The notes under the pieces were generated by a model. That model was given only the letters and a program-made list of their open reading frames with translations. It was not told the origin of the DNA and made no database searches. 9,419 nucleotides of DNA from Holtiella sp036655075 (GTDB lineage Bacteria > Bacillota > Clostridia > Lachnospirales > Cellulosilyticaceae). The position numbers and the translations under genes are program-made. Below are positions 6,283 to 9,419 of this stretch, piece by piece. Within the stretch, counting starts at the first letter, position 1. Each line of letters starts with the position of its first letter. The stretch spans positions 1 through 9,419 of the forward strand of contig NZ_JAVVQU010000070.1 of the NCBI RefSeq assembly GCF_036655075.1, in the 5' to 3' direction.

Positions 6283-6694
6283 TGACTTTCACCTCCTAAA
6301 GTTCAGTCCTTCCGAGATAGTGTTAACCCCATCTCGTACTATGACCTCTGCTGACTTCTCATGACAAATCTTATTTCAACCGTATTTCATACACTTTGTT
6401 TCCATACGTCCATGAGACCTCCCCAGGCAAGAACGCAATCTTTCCTTCCATCTATCTGTCACATGTACACCATGGGTTTCCGGGTAGTTTTGGGCTTTGG
6501 TTTGTTTCGCAACCTTACCCAATCCATGTATGCCTGATGTGATTTCTGTTCGTCAGACCAGAAGTTTGCCTCCAGCTTCCTTCAGATTCCACCTCGCAAT
6601 GGACACCCTTGCTCTTGGCTATGTGCTTGGCACTACTAACCCGCACTAGGGACTTTTACCCATTAGATTGCGCCCATGCTGGGGCACCAAAAAA

Positions 6695-6726
6695 AAAGAC
6701 TTGCAAGCATATGCTTGCAAGTCTTT
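6695..6726 (-). terminator. Terminator of tRNA-Arg
   Basis: Positions 6698-6723 are a perfect 26-nt palindrome centred on CATATG, extended by three A-T pairs each side. On the minus strand it is followed by nine T's (6689-6697). It starts five bases after the tRNA-Arg discriminator. The group II intron begins one base beyond the T-run, so the terminator itself is intact. Confidence 0.9.
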
Positions 6727-6730
6727 AATA

Positions 6731-6804
<74 letters not shown>

Positions 6805-6823
6805 AAATCTTTATCACCTTAAT

Positions 6824-6852
6824 AGGTTAACATACAATTTGACGTATGTAAA
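6824..6852 (-). promoter_or_regulatory. Promoter of tRNA-Arg
   Basis: On the minus strand TTTACA (6847-6852) is followed after 17 bp by TAACCT (6824-6829), a weak -10 helped by an extended TG element one base upstream. The same TTTACA hexamer serves the tRNA-Asp promoter. It diverges from the radical SAM operon promoter, 40 bp separating the two -35 boxes. Confidence 0.55.
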
Positions 6853-6892
6853 GGGAATTTAGTATTTTTATTTTAGAATATTTATATCTCCC

Positions 6893-6921
6893 TAGACATT
6901 CGAACATTTGTTCTGTATAAT
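6893..6921 (+). promoter_or_regulatory. Promoter of the radical SAM repair operon
   Basis: TAGACA (6893-6898, five of six matches to the -35) and a perfect TATAAT (6916-6921) are separated by exactly 17 bp. Transcription would begin near 6928, only about ten bases before the chosen start codon and at or within the AGGTGA ribosome binding site, so the leader is very short. The spacer is filled by the LexA-type box. Confidence 0.85.
6901..6914 (+). promoter_or_regulatory. LexA (DinR) SOS box
   Basis: CGAACATTTGTTCT has the GAAC-N4-GTTC core of the Gram-positive SOS box and matches CGAACRNRYGTTYG at all but two positions. It lies between the -35 and -10 of the promoter, where LexA binding would block RNA polymerase. 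The downstream genes are a predicted DNA repair pair, which makes an SOS role coherent. Confidence 0.8.
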
Positions 6922-6938
6922 AAGTTTAGGTGATGCAT

Positions 6939-8249
6939 ATGGATTTAAAAACAAAATTAGAAATTTTATCAGATGCTGCAAAGTATGATGTTTCATGCTC
7001 TTCATCTGGATCTAATCGTAAACCCGAAAAGGGCAAACTTGGTTCAACTAACACAAGTGGTATATGTCATTCTTTTACTCCTGATGGCAGGTGTATTTCT
7101 CTACTTAAAATTTTACTTACAAATTATTGTGTTTATGATTGTGCTTACTGTATTAATAGACATTCAAATGATATACCTAGAGCTACCTTTACAGTAGATG
7201 AGGTCGTTAATCTCACTATTAACTTTTACAGACGTAATTATATCGAGGGTCTTTTCCTTAGTTCTGCTATTATACAAAATCCAAATCATACAATGGAATT
7301 ACTTACAGCTATACTACGTAAACTCCGAAATGAATATAACTTTAGAGGCTATATTCATGTTAAGGCTATTCCTGGTGCAAGTGACGACCTCATCAAAGAG
7401 TGTGGGCTCTATGCTGACCGTATGAGTGTCAATATTGAACTTCCTTCATCTCAATCACTCAAACTTTTAGCTCCAAATAAAGCTGCTCATGATATTCTCA
7501 AACCTATGAATCTTATACGAACAAATATTATTGAGCATCAAGATAATCTTAAGGCCTTTCGCCATGCACCACTCTTTGTACCTGGTGGCCAAAGTACACA
7601 ACTCATAGTAGGCGCAACTCCTGAAAGTGACTTGAAAATCATGCAACTTAGTGAAGGGCTTTATAATAAATATGACTTAAAAAGGGTTTATTACTCTGCC
7701 TATATTCCTATTAACCAAGGTAGTCACCTTCCTATTATTAAATCTCCACCTGTTATGCGAGAACATCGTCTTTACCAAGGAGACTGGCTCTTACGCTATT
7801 ATGGATTTAAAGTACATGAACTCTTAGATACTATTCATCCTAATTTTGATATCAACTTTGACCCTAAAACTTCTTGGGCACTCCGTCATATGGATCAATT
7901 TCCTCTAGAGGTAAATACTGCACCATTTGAATTACTTATCCGTGTACCTGGAATAGGCATTCGAGGTGCAAAAAAAATTATTAGTAGCCGTAGACTTGCT
8001 CCTCTTTCTTTTGATGACTTAAAAAAACTTCGTATTATCTTGAAACGTGCTCAATACTTCATTTTATGCCAAGGTAAATATAATGGTAATATATCTTATG
8101 ATGAGGAAAAAATTCGACTAGCTATAAAGCCTGAGCTAGACCTTAATCTCATTGAACAATCCAGCCAACAACTTAGTCTATTTGATACTACCCCTATACC
8201 TTTTTTACTATTAAATGATCTGCCTACTGCGTTAACTGGAGAGCTTTAA
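6939..8249 (+). CDS. Radical SAM putative DNA modification/repair protein (TIGR03916-like)
   Basis: A 436-residue protein. The radical SAM iron-sulfur motif CX3CX2C is C64-C68-C71 (CVYDCAYC), preceded by a family-typical N-terminus (KLEILSDAAKYDVSCSSSG). Residues 51-300 form the core barrel (LFLSSAII, HVKAIPGAS, SVNIELPS). A helix-hairpin-helix DNA-binding motif follows at about 331-355 (ELLIRVPGIGIRGAKKI). Near the C-terminus QLSLF (411-415) matches the bacterial sliding-clamp binding motif. ATG 6939 is chosen because AGGTGA lies five bases upstream; in-frame GTG 6930 and ATG 6933 overlap that site. Members of this family are linked to uracil-DNA glycosylase or the partner encoded next, and the reaction is unknown. 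Expression is probably SOS-controlled. The family name is from recall of characteristic motifs. Confidence 0.93.
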   Translation: MDLKTKLEILSDAAKYDVSCSSSGSNRKPEKGKLGSTNTSGICHSFTPDGRCISLLKILLTNYCVYDCAYCINRHSNDIPRATFTVDEVVNLTINFYRRNYIEGLFLSSAIIQNPNHTMELLTAILRKLRNEYNFRGYIHVKAIPGASDDLIKECGLYADRMSVNIELPSSQSLKLLAPNKAAHDILKPMNLIRTNIIEHQDNLKAFRHAPLFVPGGQSTQLIVGATPESDLKIMQLSEGLYNKYDLKRVYYSAYIPINQGSHLPIIKSPPVMREHRLYQGDWLLRYYGFKVHELLDTIHPNFDINFDPKTSWALRHMDQFPLEVNTAPFELLIRVPGIGIRGAKKIISSRRLAPLSFDDLKKLRIILKRAQYFILCQGKYNGNISYDEEKIRLAIKPELDLNLIEQSSQQLSLFDTTPIPFLLLNDLPTALTGEL

Positions 8250-8283
8250 ATATACTATACTATTTTTTGAAAGGAAATATTCA

Positions 8284-9030
8284 ATGAAAGAATTTTTGTA
8301 CGATGGTAGCTTTGAAGGTTTTTTAACTGCCATTTTCTATGCTTATTCAGAAAAAAATGAGGTTCGTATTAACAAACAAAGTGAATATATTCCTCATCTG
8401 CTTTTTGAAGCTATTACTATTCCTACAGAACTTGATAAATTTGAGCGGGTTTATGCGAGCATCCAGCATAAGCTTTCTCATTCTATCTTAAAAAATATAT
8501 ATTATCTCTATCTGAGTGAAGCGACTGACTGTGCTACCTTAGCACTTAGCTATTTAAAACTTTGCTATCAATATGGCATAACTATTAACTTAGCTAAAAA
8601 TAATGATATCATTCTCTTTGTAGATACGCTTATACGTAAAGTTTCTCATGAAGCACATCGCTTTACCGGATTTGTAAGATTTAATGAAATTGTTCCTCTT
8701 TGTTTCTATGCACAAATTGAACCCAATCATTGTATTCTTCCTCTCATTGAAAATCATTTTACTACTCGTTTTTCTAACCAAAACTTTATTATTCATGATT
8801 TAAGAAGAAACATGGCTCTTATATATAATCAATCTAATACCTATTTTAGACTTCTACTTCCTCAAGAGAATACACTCCTTAATTCTTATCAAACTAACGA
8901 TAGTTTTCAACCTTTATTTAAAGCCTTCTATGATAGTGTCACTATTCCTGAAAGGGTAAATCCTCGTTTACAGAAAAACTTTGTACCTTCTCGCTATTGG
9001 AAGCATCTAGCTGAGATGTCTACTTTATAA
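8284..9030 (+). CDS. Putative DNA repair/metabolism protein, radical SAM partner (TIGR03915-like)
   Basis: A 248-residue protein beginning MKEFLYDGSFEGFLTAIF, the diagnostic start of the TIGR03915/DUF4130 family. Other conserved blocks are VSHEAHRFTGFVRF (120-133), QIEPNHCILPLI (144-155), FIIHDLRRN (168-176) and NPRLQKNFVPSRYWKHL (226-242). No signal peptide or membrane segment is seen, so it should be cytosolic. It starts 34 bases after the radical SAM gene with AAAGGAAAT upstream and no intervening terminator, so the two form one transcript. This pair is conserved in many Firmicutes, and in some genomes the partner is fused to a uracil-DNA glycosylase domain. That fusion is absent here. A role in DNA repair is inferred from the partner, the HEAHR-type conserved residues and the SOS promoter; no activity is established. 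Confidence 0.92.
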   Translation: MKEFLYDGSFEGFLTAIFYAYSEKNEVRINKQSEYIPHLLFEAITIPTELDKFERVYASIQHKLSHSILKNIYYLYLSEATDCATLALSYLKLCYQYGITINLAKNNDIILFVDTLIRKVSHEAHRFTGFVRFNEIVPLCFYAQIEPNHCILPLIENHFTTRFSNQNFIIHDLRRNMALIYNQSNTYFRLLLPQENTLLNSYQTNDSFQPLFKAFYDSVTIPERVNPRLQKNFVPSRYWKHLAEMSTL

Positions 9031-9149
9031 TGTATTCTTACTAAACTGAACTTCACTCATATTATTTTATTTTTACTTTGAGGTATATATAAGTATATTT
9101 AAATAGATTAAGCTATAACTTTAATTTCTTAAAATATTCTTTTATATAT

Positions 9150-9188
9150 AAAAAGAGATATTTGAACTTAGTTCAAATATCTCTTTTT
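9150..9188 (+). terminator. Terminator of the repair operon
   Basis: An 18-bp perfect stem (9150-9167 with 9171-9188) with a TTA loop ends in five T's. It lies 120 bases after the TIGR03915-like gene. The flanks are A-rich on the left, so it could also stop leftward transcription. The gap 9031-9149 is AT-rich with no gene seen. Confidence 0.85.
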
Positions 9189-9246
9189 GATGTGTTAATA
9201 AGATTACTCTAGCCCCAGAGTTTTAATCTCTATACTATTGCAAGAA

Positions 9247-9275
9247 AAAAGCTTATACCTAAGGTATAAGCTTTT
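9247..9275 (-). terminator. Terminator of the rRNA/tRNA-Leu transcript
   Basis: AAAAGCTTATACCT (9247-9260) pairs with AGGTATAAGCTTTT (9262-9275). On the minus strand the stem ends in T's (six plus-strand A's at 9245-9250). It lies one base beyond the tRNA-Leu discriminator and ends the leftward transcript coming from the 5S gene. Confidence 0.85.
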
Positions 9276-9276
9276 A

Positions 9277-9360
9277 TGCCCGAGACCGGAATCGAACCGG
9301 TACGAGGGTTAGCTCGCAGGATTTTAAGTCCTGTGCGTCTGCCAGTTCCGCCACTCGGGC
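9277..9360 (-). tRNA. tRNA-Leu (anticodon UAA), second copy
   Basis: The minus strand starts GCCCGAG-TG and ends CTCGGGC plus discriminator A. The anticodon loop CTTAAAA gives TAA. It is nearly identical to the copy at 496-579: one acceptor pair is G-C here and A-U there, and one variable-arm base differs. It follows the 5S rRNA by about 11 bases, as the last gene of an rRNA operon. Confidence 0.97.
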
Positions 9361-9371
9361 ATATTAAAAAT

Positions 9372-9419
9372 TTGGCAGCCACCTACTCTCCCAGTCCGTC
9401 TCCAGACAAGTACCATCGG
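9372..9419 (-). rRNA. 5S rRNA, 3' end (partial)
   Basis: On the minus strand the sequence reads CCGATGGTACTTGTCTGGAG followed by ACGGACTGGGAGAGTAGG and TGGCTGCCA. This is the conserved 3' third of bacterial 5S rRNA, including the helix closed by GTCTGGAGAC and the GGGAGAGTAGG segment. The 5' part lies outside the window. The exact mature 3' end (about 9371-9373) is estimated. Confidence 0.93.

Larger units (their letters stand above)
5637..6687 (-). mobile_element. Degenerate group II intron
   Basis: Read leftward, the element starts GTGCCCC (6687), close to the group II 5' consensus GUGYG. It has about 400 nt of structured RNA before its reverse transcriptase start and ends with domain V (5681-5712) and domain VI (5640-5678), then GAT. 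The total of about 1.05 kb is far shorter than the 1.8-2.5 kb of intact introns, because most of the reverse transcriptase gene in domain IV is missing. The first intron base follows GACT hairpin plus nine T's plus G, the terminator of tRNA-Arg. Insertion after terminator hairpins is typical of bacterial class C introns, and the compact 5' part and lack of an endonuclease domain agree. The domain V sequence could also fit another bacterial class. Exact ends are inferred from consensus. Confidence 0.85.

Noticed and set aside
6973..7425. Two alternative-frame plus-strand frames inside the radical SAM gene
   Set aside because: They overlap the diagnostic CX3CX2C region in another frame and are low-complexity; the radical SAM frame is continuous throughout.
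8590..8796. Minus-strand frame inside the TIGR03915-like gene
   Set aside because: It is antisense to a well-conserved gene with no start signal or known domain.

Overview
The window is AT-rich chromosomal DNA of a low-GC Firmicute. Strong Shine-Dalgarno sequences, consensus sigma-A-type promoters, a Gram-positive LexA (DinR) box and the gene families present all point to the class Clostridia. A Lachnospiraceae or Cellulosilyticum-like host is a guess from the protein style, not a demonstrated assignment. tRNA genes stand at both ends, and the 3' end of a 5S rRNA enters at the right edge on the minus strand, so an rRNA operon lies just beyond the window.

Layout, left to right. 1-464: non-coding or decayed DNA. 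464-706: a minus-strand tRNA-Asp/tRNA-Leu unit with its own promoter and a palindromic terminator. 713-1675: a LysR-family regulator with promoter. 1937-2269: a short plus-strand gene resembling the N-terminal part of clostridial HD-GYP proteins, lacking the HD domain. 2333-4368: a minus-strand operon of PadR repressor, HAAS/DUF1700-like membrane protein and DUF4097 repeat protein, translationally coupled, with a consensus promoter. 4436-5616: an IS630-family element with perfect 19-bp inverted repeats and a multiply interrupted transposase. 5637-6687: a decayed group II intron on the minus strand with RNA domains V and VI visible and a reverse transcriptase gene reduced to N- and C-terminal pieces. 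The intron begins directly after the T-tract of the tRNA-Arg terminator. 6731-6852: tRNA-Arg and promoter. 6893-9188: a plus-strand two-gene DNA-repair unit. 9247-9419: terminator, tRNA-Leu and 5S rRNA 3' end.

The most interesting unit is 6893-9188. A radical SAM protein of the putative DNA modification/repair family (TIGR03916-like) is followed by its usual partner (TIGR03915-like). The promoter has a perfect -10 and a near-perfect -35, with a LexA-type box filling the spacer, and the radical SAM protein carries a QLSLF sequence near its C-terminus that matches the DNA sliding-clamp binding motif. Together these suggest an SOS-induced, clamp-associated DNA repair pair of unknown chemistry.

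The second theme is layered mobile-element decay in the gap between the tRNA-Arg unit and the PadR operon. The intron and the IS630 element sit only 20 bp apart, and both carry broken protein genes while keeping well-formed ends or RNA structures.
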